Shown here: one piece after another, positions 1-7,704 of the stretch
Numbering within the stretch: the first letter of the stretch is position 1
Layout: the number at the start of each line of letters is the position of its first letter
Source: Marinilabilia sp. UBA5340
GTDB lineage: Bacteria; Bacteroidota; Bacteroidia; Bacteroidales; Marinilabiliaceae
Direction of reading: 5' to 3'
NCBI GenBank assembly: GCA_002411085.1
Contig: DHQK01000009.1
Coordinates: forward strand, 1 to 13,785
Length of the DNA stretch: 13,785 bases
Translations under genes and position numbers: made by a program
The notes under the pieces: model-generated
The model's database searches: none
Told to the model about the DNA's origin: nothing
Seen by the model: only the letters and a program-made list of their open reading frames with translations

Positions 1-2
1 AA

Positions 3-1106
3 GCACTGGAAATGAGTGAGGTAAAGTATCGCACCATGATGGAGAATCTTCAGGATCCGGTGATGATTAGTGATGAAAACTATAAAATTGTCTATGTCAA
101 TAAGGCTTTTCGAAAGCGTTTTGGAAACATCAGGAAAAATGGAAAATGTCATCAACAGGTTTTTGGACTGAAAACACCATGCCCATGGTGTATGGCGGCC
201 AAAGAAAATATGTCGCGTTTTCGTAAGAGGCTTGAAAAAAGGATTTACAAAAGGGATTATCAGATTTCTACTATTCCCATTGTTTTTGATCACATATACG
301 CCGCCAAAATGACGATTTTCCGGGATGTCACTAAAGTGGTAAAGGCCAGAAAACGTGCTGAAGAGAGTGACCGGCTGAAATCAGCTTTCCTTGCCAATAT
401 CAGCCATGAGATTCGTACCCCTCTGAATGCTATTATGGGTTTTTCGGGGCTTCTTAAGGACGATCAGATTTCGCCTGAAGAAGGGCTTATGTACATAGAT
501 ATGATTAACGAGAGTAGCGAACATCTTTTACATGTGATGGATGATATTATTGAATTCTCGTTTATTGACTCCGGCCTGGTGGAGGTGCATCCTACCAGAA
601 TTAAATCGCAGAAATTGCTGGATGATCTGCAGCAGGAAGGGGAGAAGTTTAAAGAAAGAATGGATAAACAACATCTGCAATTATCCGTTCACAATCAGTT
701 GCCCGAGAATGTGAGAATAATCTCGGATGAGTCACGTATCCGGCAGGTGTTGCTCAATCTACTGTCCAATGCAGTGAAGTTTACCGAAACAGGAGGTATT
801 ACCCTGACAGTGTCTTATACCGAAAATCGTTGGGTGCTGTTTTCCGTAAAGGATACAGGTATTGGGATTCCCAAAAGGATGCATAAGACAATTTTCAGAA
901 GGTTTCGGCAGGCTGATGAAGGTCATACCCGTATGTTTGGGGGGAATGGTTTGGGACTGGCACTCTGTAAGCATCTTGCCCAGATGCTTGGGGGATATAT
1001 TCATCTCAAATCAAGTCCCGGCAAAGGCAGTGAGTTCTTGTTATTTCTTCCTGAACAGTTTGATGAATCCCTTGCACGGGCACTTGCAGTGGATATGGTT
1101 AGGTAA
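3..1106 (+). CDS. PAS-domain sensor histidine kinase, C-terminal part (5' end off the window)
   Basis: Membrane or cytosolic sensor kinase that would autophosphorylate on His and pass the phosphate to a response regulator not in this window. The frame is open to the left edge. The residues before the first ATG (nt 12) read ALE-MSEVKYR, like the lead-in to a PAS domain, so I infer the gene continues upstream. Numbered from that Met: PAS domain about 5-108 with a Cys cluster (C46, C57, C60); DHp/HisKA about 120-185 with H132 in the H-box NISHEIRTPLNA; HATPase about 225-350 with the N-box LLNLLSNAVKFT (247-258), G1 DTGIGI (281-286), RFRQ F-box (297-300) and G2 GNGLGLALC (311-319). There is no receiver domain after the ATPase. 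It converges on the next gene with a 22-base gap. The kinase call is firm; the ligand and partner are unknown. Confidence 0.93.
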   Translation, partial: ALEMSEVKYRTMMENLQDPVMISDENYKIVYVNKAFRKRFGNIRKNGKCHQQVFGLKTPCPWCMAAKENMSRFRKRLEKRIYKRDYQISTIPIVFDHIYAAKMTIFRDVTKVVKARKRAEESDRLKSAFLANISHEIRTPLNAIMGFSGLLKDDQISPEEGLMYIDMINESSEHLLHVMDDIIEFSFIDSGLVEVHPTRIKSQKLLDDLQQEGEKFKERMDKQHLQLSVHNQLPENVRIISDESRIRQVLLNLLSNAVKFTETGGITLTVSYTENRWVLFSVKDTGIGIPKRMHKTIFRRFRQADEGHTRMFGGNGLGLALCKHLAQMLGGYIHLKSSPGKGSEFLLFLPEQFDESLARALAVDMVR

Positions 1107-1128
1107 CCACTTGGATGCCATTGAGCTC

Positions 1129-1377
1129 CTATGGTTGTAGTTTGCTGATTTTCTCTGCCAGATCTACATCTTTCTCAGTTATTTCGCCAACATCGTGCGA
1201 CATTAGTTTTATTTTCACCTTTTTGTAGCTGAAAATCTCAATGTCAGGATGGTGGTCGGCCTCTTCGGCAATGGCTACAATGCTTTTTACAAAATCCACC
1301 GCTTTAACAAAATTGTTGAGTTCAAAAGTCCTCGTCAGTTGATTATTCTCGATAATCCAGTTTTCAGGTGTCTTCAT
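1129..1377 (-). CDS. phhB: Pterin-4a-carbinolamine dehydratase (4a-hydroxytetrahydrobiopterin dehydratase)
   Basis: Small cytosolic enzyme of 82 residues that dehydrates 4a-hydroxytetrahydrobiopterin to quinonoid dihydrobiopterin, recycling the cofactor of aromatic amino acid hydroxylases. Family members are usually about 80-110 residues, so this is full length. The diagnostic pattern is visible: HHP at 42-44, a further His at 61, then GEITEKD (64-70) and AEKI near the C-terminus. The frame is open eight codons further upstream to a TTG, but I chose the ATG at 1377 because it is the first ATG, is preceded by the purine-rich AAAAGAAGAGAAA, and gives the usual short N-terminus before PENW. No aromatic amino acid hydroxylase gene is nearby; in bacteria lacking one, the family has been linked to other pterin or molybdopterin roles, so the physiological job here is open. 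Confidence 0.88.
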   Translation of the reverse strand: MKTPENWIIENNQLTRTFELNNFVKAVDFVKSIVAIAEEADHHPDIEIFSYKKVKIKLMSHDVGEITEKDVDLAEKISKLQP

Positions 1378-1451
1378 TTTCTCTTCTTTTATGTTCAACA
1401 ATCAATTTTTGTGTTGGCTTGAATCATTCATAAATGATATTCCTTGTGAAT

Positions 1452-1588
1452 AAGGCGTTGTCTCAAAAAGTACAAAGCACAAAAAAGAGCGTCATATTGA
1501 GCGTAGGCGAAATATTTGGTTTTCAGACAAACGGATTCTTCGACAAGCTCGGGATGACATCAAAATAGCACTTTGGCGACAGCCTCTT
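1452..1588. repeat. MITE-like dispersed element with imperfect terminal inverted repeats
   Basis: The left end (AAGGCGTTGTCTCAAAAAGT, from 1452) and the reverse complement of the right end (AAGAGGCTGTCGCCAAAGTG, to 1588) form imperfect terminal inverted repeats. Inside them is a second imperfect dyad: GTCATATTGAGC (from about 1491) against the reverse complement of the stretch around 1542-1559 (GTCATCCCGAGC), so the whole unit folds on itself. It encodes no protein. A reversed copy of its right end lies at 13688-13726 with 32 of 39 bases identical by my hand alignment. The GAGGCTGTC end resembles inverted-repeat ends of some insertion sequences, which suggests a non-autonomous derivative, but I cannot assign a family. 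Confidence 0.7.
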
Positions 1589-1835
1589 ATAACCTACAAA
1601 TAAAGCATGGTAATTGTTTGCTCATGAATGGATCAAACCTTTCAGAATTGAGGCTTTGCTTATTTACAGAAGTACATTAATGCTGTTTTTGAAAAAGACA
1701 ACCAGCTTTTCTCAAATTCTTGCAGGCAAGCGGCAGAGCCGATCAGAGTGATTTTCACTCAGTCGATTATGAAATTGTAAGGTATCCACCAAATAAATGG
1801 TGAAGGATCAGTATTTTCTATATCGGGGTTACGCA

Positions 1836-1875
1836 AAGTTAAGCGCTACTTCGTTTCCCGCTTACCGCTCAACTT
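1836..1875. repeat. Palindromic hairpin element in the gap before the efflux operon
   Basis: AAGTTAAGCG (1836-1845) faces CGCTCAACTT (1866-1875) across a 20-base loop: nine of ten positions pair, and in a minus-strand transcript the odd one would be a U-G wobble. An alternative inner pairing is AAGCG (1841-1845) with CGCTT (1859-1863). Similar CAAAGT/ACTTTG bases lie just outside the arms. It has no T-run on either side, so it does not look like an ordinary intrinsic terminator. It may be a small dispersed palindromic repeat; only one copy is visible here. Confidence 0.45.
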
Positions 1876-2001
1876 AGTTTTTACTTTGCTTGCTTTGTAT
1901 TTATGAGGTCTGTTGGGTCAGGCAAAACGAATGATTTTGTCAAAACAGTTGTCTGTAAGATATGGAGGATTTGAAATTTTTTGTGATCACATTATGCCAC
2001 C

Positions 2002-2045
2002 GTTCAGGGGTCAACAAATGAAGATGATTGGTGGATTCCCTGAAC
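2002..2045. promoter_or_regulatory. Perfect 8-bp inverted repeat upstream of the efflux operon
   Basis: GTTCAGGG (2002-2009) and CCCTGAAC (2038-2045) are exact inverted copies with a 28-base spacer; G2010 and T2037 could add a wobble pair. The repeat ends 137 bases before the start codon of the RND pump gene. It could be a leader hairpin or a widely spaced operator for a metal-responsive regulator. No regulator gene adjoins the operon, so its role is a guess. Confidence 0.3.
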
Positions 2046-2182
2046 ATTTTAAATAATTTATTTGTATATTTTGTAACTTTAGGTGACGTCCTGATAAATG
2101 TAAAGGGTAAAAACTTTGTTAGCACTAATCTTTGCTGATTTTGGGTCGTTATTTCATTTTTAATTGACCAACTTCACTTCCT

Positions 2183-5100
2183 ATGATTGAGGCTATTGTC
2201 CGATTTAGCGTTCGCCATAAGCTGATGGTGTTTTTGTTTACCGGAACCGTGGTTGCTTTCGGTATTTTTGCACTTTCCCGTATTCCCATTGGAGCCACTC
2301 CTGATGTGACCAATAATCAGGTACAGGTTATTACGACCTCCCGAAATTTATCCACTCTTGATGTAGAAAAGTTTCTGACTTATCCCGTGGAGATGGAGAT
2401 GACCAATCTTCCCGGTGTTCAGGAAATACGATCTGTCTCTAAGTTTGGATTGTCTGTGGTAACCATCGTGTTCGATGAAAGTATGGGTACATATCTGCCG
2501 CGGCAACTCATTGCTGAGAAAATTAATTCCGCCTCGGAATCCATTCCTGAGGGGTATGGAAAACCCTTTATGGGCCCCATTTCTACCGGGCTGGGAGAAA
2601 TATATCAATACACACTTGAAGTTAAGCCCGGATACGAGAATCGGTATTCCCCCATGGAGTTGCGATCTGTTCAGGATTGGATGGTGAAACGTCAGCTGTC
2701 AGGAATACAGGGTGTTGTTGAGGTAAATACCTGGGGTGGCTATCTGAAGCAATATGAAGTGGCAGTTGATCCTGATAAATTAAAATCGCTGGATATTTCT
2801 TTGGATGAGGTTTTTAAAGCTGTGCAAGAGAACAACAATGTGGCAGGAGGCAGCTATATTGAACGAAGTGGCCAGAGTTATTTTGTGCGAGGTGAAGGAC
2901 TTATTGAAGACCTGGATGACATCCGCAATATTGTGGTGAAAAAATATGGCGGAAATCCTGTCCTGATCAGGCATGTGGCCGATGTTCGCTTTGGTAGTGC
3001 CAACCGGTTTGGTGCCATTACCGGAAACGGACAAGGAGAAAAAGTGATGGGACAGGTTATGATGCTCAAAGGTGCCAATCCCAATGCGGTAATCGGACGT
3101 GTAAAGGCACGGGTGGAGGAAATCCAGAAAACCCTGCCCGAAGGAGTCTATATCAACCCATTTCTTGATCGGAGCGAACTCATTGGCAGAACGACAACCA
3201 CGATTGCGGAGAATTTAATTCTGGGGGCGCTGATCGTAATATTTGTAGTTGTACTGCTTCTGGGAAGCTGGCGTTCCGGATTGGTGGTTGCTTCAATTAT
3301 TCCACTGAGTTTGTTTTTTGCGCTTTCTCTGATGTACCTCACCGGTGTGGATGCCAACCTGATGAGCCTGGGGGCTATAGATTTTGGAATTATCATCGAT
3401 GGGGCCGTTATTATAGTGGAGTATATCTCCTCAAAAATTTACCTTAAGCGAAAGGGGCTGATTGCTTTAAATGCAGAGGAGCGATTACACGCACGTGATT
3501 CGGTGGCTGTGGAAGGTGCCTCCAAAATGATGAAATCTGCAGTGTTTGGACAGGTGATCATTATAATCGTGCTGATTCCCATACTTACCCTCAGCGGAGT
3601 GGAAGGTAAGATGTTTCGCCCTATGGCACTTACTTTTAGTTTTGCCTTGCTTGGTGCTATGGTTTTTGGCTTCACTTTCGTACCGGCCGTTTCAGCTTTG
3701 TTCATCAGTGCACCGAAAAAAGAACGGAGAACCATTTCCGATAGGCTGATGGATTTTCTTAACCGACTTTATGCACCCACCATTGCATGGGCTATGGATC
3801 ATAAAAAGATTGTTATTATTATGGCTGCATTGCTTCTGGGGGGCTCTGGTTTCTTGTTTTCCCGGATGGGGGCCGAGTTCGTCCCTACACTTGATGAAGG
3901 CGATTTTGTAATTCAACCGGTGCTGAAAACCGGAACCAGTTTAGGGGAAACAGTTGAGATGATGACACGCATCGAGAAAATTGTTAAAACATTTCCTGAA
4001 ACGCGGCAGGTGGTCAGTCGCATTGGAGCCGCCGAGGTTCCTACCGATCCCATGTCCATGGAAGAAACGGATGTAATCATCACCCTGACACGTAAAAGTA
4101 CCTGGACTAGTGCCAAAACAAAAGATGAGCTGGCTAATAAATTTAAGGAAAGAATTCAGGAAAAGATTCCCGGAATAGAAATAGAATTTACACAGCCTAT
4201 CGAAATGCGATTCAACGAACTGATTACTGGTGTCAGAGCCGATTTGGCAATTAAGATTTTTGGAGATGATATTGAGATGCTCAACCGCAAAGGGGAGCAG
4301 GTGCGTGAATTGATGAAAAGTATTCCGGGAGCTGCGGATGTGGTGTTGGAAAAAACTACCGGTCTGCCCGAAATGCTGGTGACTTATAACAGACAGAAGA
4401 TGGCTTCTCTTGGAATTAATATTTCAGATGTAAATCGGTTGATTTCAGCGGCGTTTGCAGGTGTTACAGTCGGAACTGTTTATGAAGGCCAGAGACGTTT
4501 CGATCTGGTGGTTCGGTATGACAACGATTCCCGGAATTCCATAGAAGACCTGGAAAACCTGCTGGTGGCTTTGCCCGGAGGAGAGAAAATCCCTGTCCGG
4601 GAAGTGGCTGAAATTGCCTATTCCAAAGGGCCGGCTCAAATATCCAGAGATGAGGCCCGTAGACGTATTGTCGTGGGAGTGAATGTCCGGGGGCGTGACC
4701 TGGAATCTGTAGTGGAGGACGCTGCAGCCATGATCGATGACCAACTGGAATTACCTCCTGGTTATTATGTGGAATACGGAGGGCAGTTTGAAAACCTGAG
4801 AAGCGCCAGACGGCGGCTTGCAGTTGTTGTACCCGTGGCTTTGTTGTTAATTTTTATTATGCTTCACTTTGCATTTGGCAGCATTCGTCCGGCTTTGTTG
4901 GTGTTTTCGGCAGTTCCCCTTTCTGCTGTCGGGGGGATTTTGTTTTTGTGGTTGCGCGGAATGCCTTTTTCCATTTCAGCAGGAGTGGGTTTCGTGGCTC
5001 TTTTTGGGGTGTCAGTGCTCAATGGCATTGTCCTGATTGAGCACTACCATGATTTAAGACGTGCAGGAATGCAGGATTTAAAAGAACTTATTCTTACAGG

Positions 5101-6511
5101 TGCCCGTCAACGACTTCGTCCTGTTTTACTCACTGCCACATCAACAGCTTTTGGTTTTTTTCCAATGGCATTTTCCACCGGAGCAGGCGCTGAAGTTCAA
5201 CGCCCACTTGCCACCGTAGTTGTCGGAGGTCTTGTAACTGCTACATTGCTTACGCTGGTTGTCTTGCCTGTTCTTTTTTGCCTGATGGAAGACCGTTCCA
5301 AATGGCGAAAATTTTGGTTTCCCAATTGGTTGGCTGTTGTTTTATTGATGATTATTCCGGTGGGTGTTGCTGCACAAAAGCCGGTCAGCCCTGAAGAGGC
5401 TGTGGCCATTGCCCTGGAGAATAATAAGAGTATTCGTGCTGCCCAATATCAAAAGGAGGCAGCTGAAGCAAGGATTTCAACAGCATGGGATATCCCTAAA
5501 ACAAATGTGTATGCCGGGTATGACGAAAACAATATTGCAGCCGACAATGAAGACCCGATTACGGTGTGGGGTATTCAACAGGATCTGAGCTTTCCATTGG
5601 TTTACATAGCACAAAAAAAAGTCTTAAAAGCAAGTGCCGAAGTGGAGATGTATCTTCACCGGCTCGAAGAAAGGCGGCTAATACAGGAAGTGCTGGCTGC
5701 TTATTATGATGTGGCTTACTTTTCGGAAGTTCAATGTCTTTATCAAACCACGGATTCTTTGTATAGTGCCTATGCTGATGCTATAAATAAAAAAAAGATG
5801 GCGGGGGAAGGTACGCGCCTGGATGTTTTGATGGCAAAGGTGAAAAAAGAAGAAGTGACTGTGTCCCTAAAGCAGGCTTCTGAAGACAGACAATCTGCAC
5901 TTAAATATTTGAATACTCTGCTTCAGAGTGATAGCCTTGTAGAAATATCCCTGGATACCCTGGTGCGACTCAAACTCCAGAAATCGGATCCAGCTGGAAA
6001 TCCCGGGGTGTTGATGCAAAATGCACGGGGGGAAATGGCTTTAAGTCAGTTGAATGTGCATAAAATGAATTGGTTACCGGATATTAGTCTCGGGTATTTT
6101 CGTGGTACGAACAATGTGGAGAACGCTCCTGTTTATCATGGTTTTGAAGTGGGACTTGCTTTTCCGGTCTTTTTTGGAAGTCAACAGTCGAAAGTCAGGT
6201 CTGCCCGGCTGGAGATGGAGGCCTCACAGATGGAATATCAGGATTATCAGCAGAGGTTGACTGGAAAACAGGAAATGCTTTTGTCAGAGTATCGTAAGTT
6301 GGCTGATGCGCTTGACACCTATCAGAAAGCACGTAATCTTCAAATAGCCGAAATGATCAATGTTGCAGGTAAATCTTTTGAAGTAGGAGAAATAAGCAGC
6401 CTTGAGTATGTGACCATTTCTGCCCAGGCGCTGGAGATGAAACTGGAGTTTCTTAGAAACTTGAGAGCCTATAATCGCATAGTGCTTGAAATAAACTACC
6501 TCTTGCCATGA
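2183..6511 (+). CDS. czcA: CzcA-like heavy-metal RND efflux pump fused to a TolC/CzcC-like outer-membrane channel domain
   Basis: 1442-residue inner-membrane proton/metal antiporter with its outer-membrane channel attached. Residues 1-1040 are a full HME-RND pump: TM1 about 11-31, TM2-TM6 about 340-505, TM7 about 542-560, TM8-TM12 about 877-1033, with two large periplasmic loops. TM4 carries DFGIIIDGAVIIVE, giving D400, D406 and E413, the acidic triad of CzcA-type pumps. The porter stretch RFNELITGVRADLAIKIFGD (676-695) resembles divalent-cation pumps (CzcA/CnrA type). E679 occupies what I take to be a CusA copper-binding Met position, so Co/Zn/Cd/Ni is likelier than Cu/Ag (inference). Residues 1046-1064 look like a retained signal peptide ending VAA-Q, followed by an OEP domain (about 1068-1442) beginning with SPEEAVAIALENN and rich in coiled-coil helices. 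Such fusions are known in Bacteroidota. MIEAIVRFSVRHK is the standard family N-terminus, fixing the start. The adaptor gene follows 62 bases later. Confidence 0.95.
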   Translation: MIEAIVRFSVRHKLMVFLFTGTVVAFGIFALSRIPIGATPDVTNNQVQVITTSRNLSTLDVEKFLTYPVEMEMTNLPGVQEIRSVSKFGLSVVTIVFDESMGTYLPRQLIAEKINSASESIPEGYGKPFMGPISTGLGEIYQYTLEVKPGYENRYSPMELRSVQDWMVKRQLSGIQGVVEVNTWGGYLKQYEVAVDPDKLKSLDISLDEVFKAVQENNNVAGGSYIERSGQSYFVRGEGLIEDLDDIRNIVVKKYGGNPVLIRHVADVRFGSANRFGAITGNGQGEKVMGQVMMLKGANPNAVIGRVKARVEEIQKTLPEGVYINPFLDRSELIGRTTTTIAENLILGALIVIFVVVLLLGSWRSGLVVASIIPLSLFFALSLMYLTGVDANLMSLGAIDFGIIIDGAVIIVEYISSKIYLKRKGLIALNAEERLHARDSVAVEGASKMMKSAVFGQVIIIIVLIPILTLSGVEGKMFRPMALTFSFALLGAMVFGFTFVPAVSALFISAPKKERRTISDRLMDFLNRLYAPTIAWAMDHKKIVIIMAALLLGGSGFLFSRMGAEFVPTLDEGDFVIQPVLKTGTSLGETVEMMTRIEKIVKTFPETRQVVSRIGAAEVPTDPMSMEETDVIITLTRKSTWTSAKTKDELANKFKERIQEKIPGIEIEFTQPIEMRFNELITGVRADLAIKIFGDDIEMLNRKGEQVRELMKSIPGAADVVLEKTTGLPEMLVTYNRQKMASLGINISDVNRLISAAFAGVTVGTVYEGQRRFDLVVRYDNDSRNSIEDLENLLVALPGGEKIPVREVAEIAYSKGPAQISRDEARRRIVVGVNVRGRDLESVVEDAAAMIDDQLELPPGYYVEYGGQFENLRSARRRLAVVVPVALLLIFIMLHFAFGSIRPALLVFSAVPLSAVGGILFLWLRGMPFSISAGVGFVALFGVSVLNGIVLIEHYHDLRRAGMQDLKELILTGARQRLRPVLLTATSTAFGFFPMAFSTGAGAEVQRPLATVVVGGLVTATLLTLVVLPVLFCLMEDRSKWRKFWFPNWLAVVLLMIIPVGVAAQKPVSPEEAVAIALENNKSIRAAQYQKEAAEARISTAWDIPKTNVYAGYDENNIAADNEDPITVWGIQQDLSFPLVYIAQKKVLKASAEVEMYLHRLEERRLIQEVLAAYYDVAYFSEVQCLYQTTDSLYSAYADAINKKKMAGEGTRLDVLMAKVKKEEVTVSLKQASEDRQSALKYLNTLLQSDSLVEISLDTLVRLKLQKSDPAGNPGVLMQNARGEMALSQLNVHKMNWLPDISLGYFRGTNNVENAPVYHGFEVGLAFPVFFGSQQSKVRSARLEMEASQMEYQDYQQRLTGKQEMLLSEYRKLADALDTYQKARNLQIAEMINVAGKSFEVGEISSLEYVTISAQALEMKLEFLRNLRAYNRIVLEINYLLP

Positions 6512-6573
6512 ATAGATTATAGCTAGTGGCAGATGAATATTTTTTTGATTTGGAAAATAAAAAACAGATTGTC

Positions 6574-7704
6574 ATGATTAAATATATTTTTTTTCTAATT
6601 ATTGCAGCTCTTCTTTCAGCTTGCTCGGGTGGTCAAAGTGACTCTTCTGCTGTTGATGAGGGGGCAATTTCCGGAGGAACCATTGTTGTAACTAAAGAAC
6701 AGTTTCAATCATCGGGGATGGAACTGGCAGCAATGACAAAGATCGCTGCTGTGCAGGAAATAAATGTCAACGGTAAAGTGGTGGTCATTCCCGGGCATGT
6801 TACAGAAATTGGATCGCTTTCCGAAGGCCGTGTATCTTCCGTGATGGTTTCGGTGGGCGACTGGGTGAAAAAAGGTGAAGCTCTTTTTAGGTTGGAGGGT
6901 CCCTCTATTATTGATCTCCAGCAAGAATTTCTTAAAGCACAGGCTGTTCTTCCTGTTGTTGAAGCCGATTACTCAAGGCAGAAAGAGTTGTTGCAAAGTG
7001 AAATAGCCTCCCGGAAGATTTATGAAGAGGCCCGTGCAGATTTTCTTTCCGCAAGAGCCACGGCATCGGCACTTAGAGCCCGCCTGGAACTATTGGGGAT
7101 TGATACAGAGGAATTGGAACGCTCGGGGACGATAACCGCATCAATAGCAGTTTCTGCACCTATTGCCGGGAATGTCACCATGCAAAATCTGCGACAGGGT
7201 GCTTATCTGTTGGTCGGAGAGTCGGTTATGGAAATTGTGGATCCGAAGTCTGTTTTTGTGGAACTTGATGTTTATGAAACTGATATGACCGATATCACCA
7301 AGGGTATGGAGGTGCTGGTTTGGCCAGCCGGTGAGGATACTGTGTATTACAGGGCTCGGATATCACGGGTTGCCGGGAAAGTGGATGCTGATACCCGCAG
7401 TATTCGCGTGCAGGCATCCTTGTCGGAACCCGCGCCTGCTTTGCTTCCTGGAATGTATGTTAATGCCACCTTGCTGAAAGAATCAGGAGAGATGTATGGC
7501 TTGCCTTCTGGAGCGATTGTGAATTTAGAAGAGAGGTTCTGGGGGCTAATGAAAGAAGCGGAAAGTGATAGTACATATACTTTTGTTCGCAGAGAATTTG
7601 AAACATTACCGCTTGCCGGAGAGCATACGGGGGTTTTCAATTATGAAGAATTTGATTCAGAAGCATTATTTTTGACCAGAGGAGCTTATGGATTAATTCA
7701 ATGA
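6574..7704 (+). CDS. czcB: Periplasmic adaptor lipoprotein of the RND metal exporter (CzcB/HlyD-type membrane-fusion protein)
   Basis: 376-residue membrane-fusion protein that would link the RND pump to the outer-membrane channel. The frame is open from a GTG at 6526, but the ATG at 6574 starts a clear lipoprotein signal, MIKYIFFLIIAALLSAC, with lipobox LSAC and the lipidated Cys at 17; I use that start. Domains in order: a first lipoyl half around 85-110 (GRVSSVMVSVGDWVKKGEAL); a helical hairpin about 112-175, fairly short; a second lipoyl half 193-222 (SAPIAGNVTMQNLRQGAYL); a beta-barrel about 225-300; a membrane-proximal domain about 305-376. There is no His-rich metal-binding N-terminal extension of the sort some CzcB proteins carry. 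It follows the pump gene and overlaps the next gene by ATGA, so it is probably co-transcribed and translationally coupled. Order here is pump/channel first, adaptor second, the reverse of the classical CBA order. Confidence 0.9.
   Translation: MIKYIFFLIIAALLSACSGGQSDSSAVDEGAISGGTIVVTKEQFQSSGMELAAMTKIAAVQEINVNGKVVVIPGHVTEIGSLSEGRVSSVMVSVGDWVKKGEALFRLEGPSIIDLQQEFLKAQAVLPVVEADYSRQKELLQSEIASRKIYEEARADFLSARATASALRARLELLGIDTEELERSGTITASIAVSAPIAGNVTMQNLRQGAYLLVGESVMEIVDPKSVFVELDVYETDMTDITKGMEVLVWPAGEDTVYYRARISRVAGKVDADTRSIRVQASLSEPAPALLPGMYVNATLLKESGEMYGLPSGAIVNLEERFWGLMKEAESDSTYTFVRREFETLPLAGEHTGVFNYEEFDSEALFLTRGAYGLIQ

Larger units (their letters stand above)
1378..2182. other. Gene-free gap of about 800 bases with repeats and dyads
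   Basis: No convincing gene is present. Short open stretches exist, for example about 42 codons around 1650-1780 ending in TAA at the AAATTGTAA, but they have no recognisable motif and no start context. The gap contains a short dyad ATCATT-cata-AATGAT (1423-1438) just upstream of the dehydratase gene, the MITE-like element (1452-1588), a hairpin at 1836-1875 and a wide inverted repeat at 2002-2045. I found no perfect TTG/TAnnTTTG promoter pair before the efflux operon. The stretch 2050-2080 is AT-rich and contains near matches only. Confidence 0.6.

Noticed and set aside
1097..1110. TGGTTA-GG-TAACCA dyad at the end of the kinase gene
   Set aside because: A 2-base loop cannot form a stable RNA hairpin and no T-run follows, so it is not a terminator.
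1129..1401. Longer dehydratase start at a TTG (1401)
   Set aside because: The ATG at 1377 has a purine-rich upstream sequence and gives the expected N-terminus.
1452..1588. CRISPR array or toxin-antitoxin locus in the left repeat region
   Set aside because: There is no series of equal repeats with spacers and no paired small genes; the structure is a single inverted-repeat element.
1650..1780. Possible pseudogene remnant (about 42 open codons)
   Set aside because: Translation gives no recognisable domain and there are no neighbouring frames that continue it, so a decayed gene cannot be supported.
1940..2125. 61-codon minus-strand open frame in the left gap
   Set aside because: No motif, no signal or domain pattern, and it spans the 2002-2045 inverted repeat; AT-rich gap sequence explains it.
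2183..6511. Copper/silver specificity (CusA) for the RND pump
   Set aside because: The porter region matches the divalent-cation type (RFNELITGVR) and a position expected to be Met in CusA appears to be Glu, so a CzcA-like assignment fits better.
6526..7704. Longer adaptor start at a GTG (6526)
   Set aside because: It would place 16 charged and aromatic residues before an otherwise perfect lipoprotein signal peptide; the ATG at 6574 is preferred.
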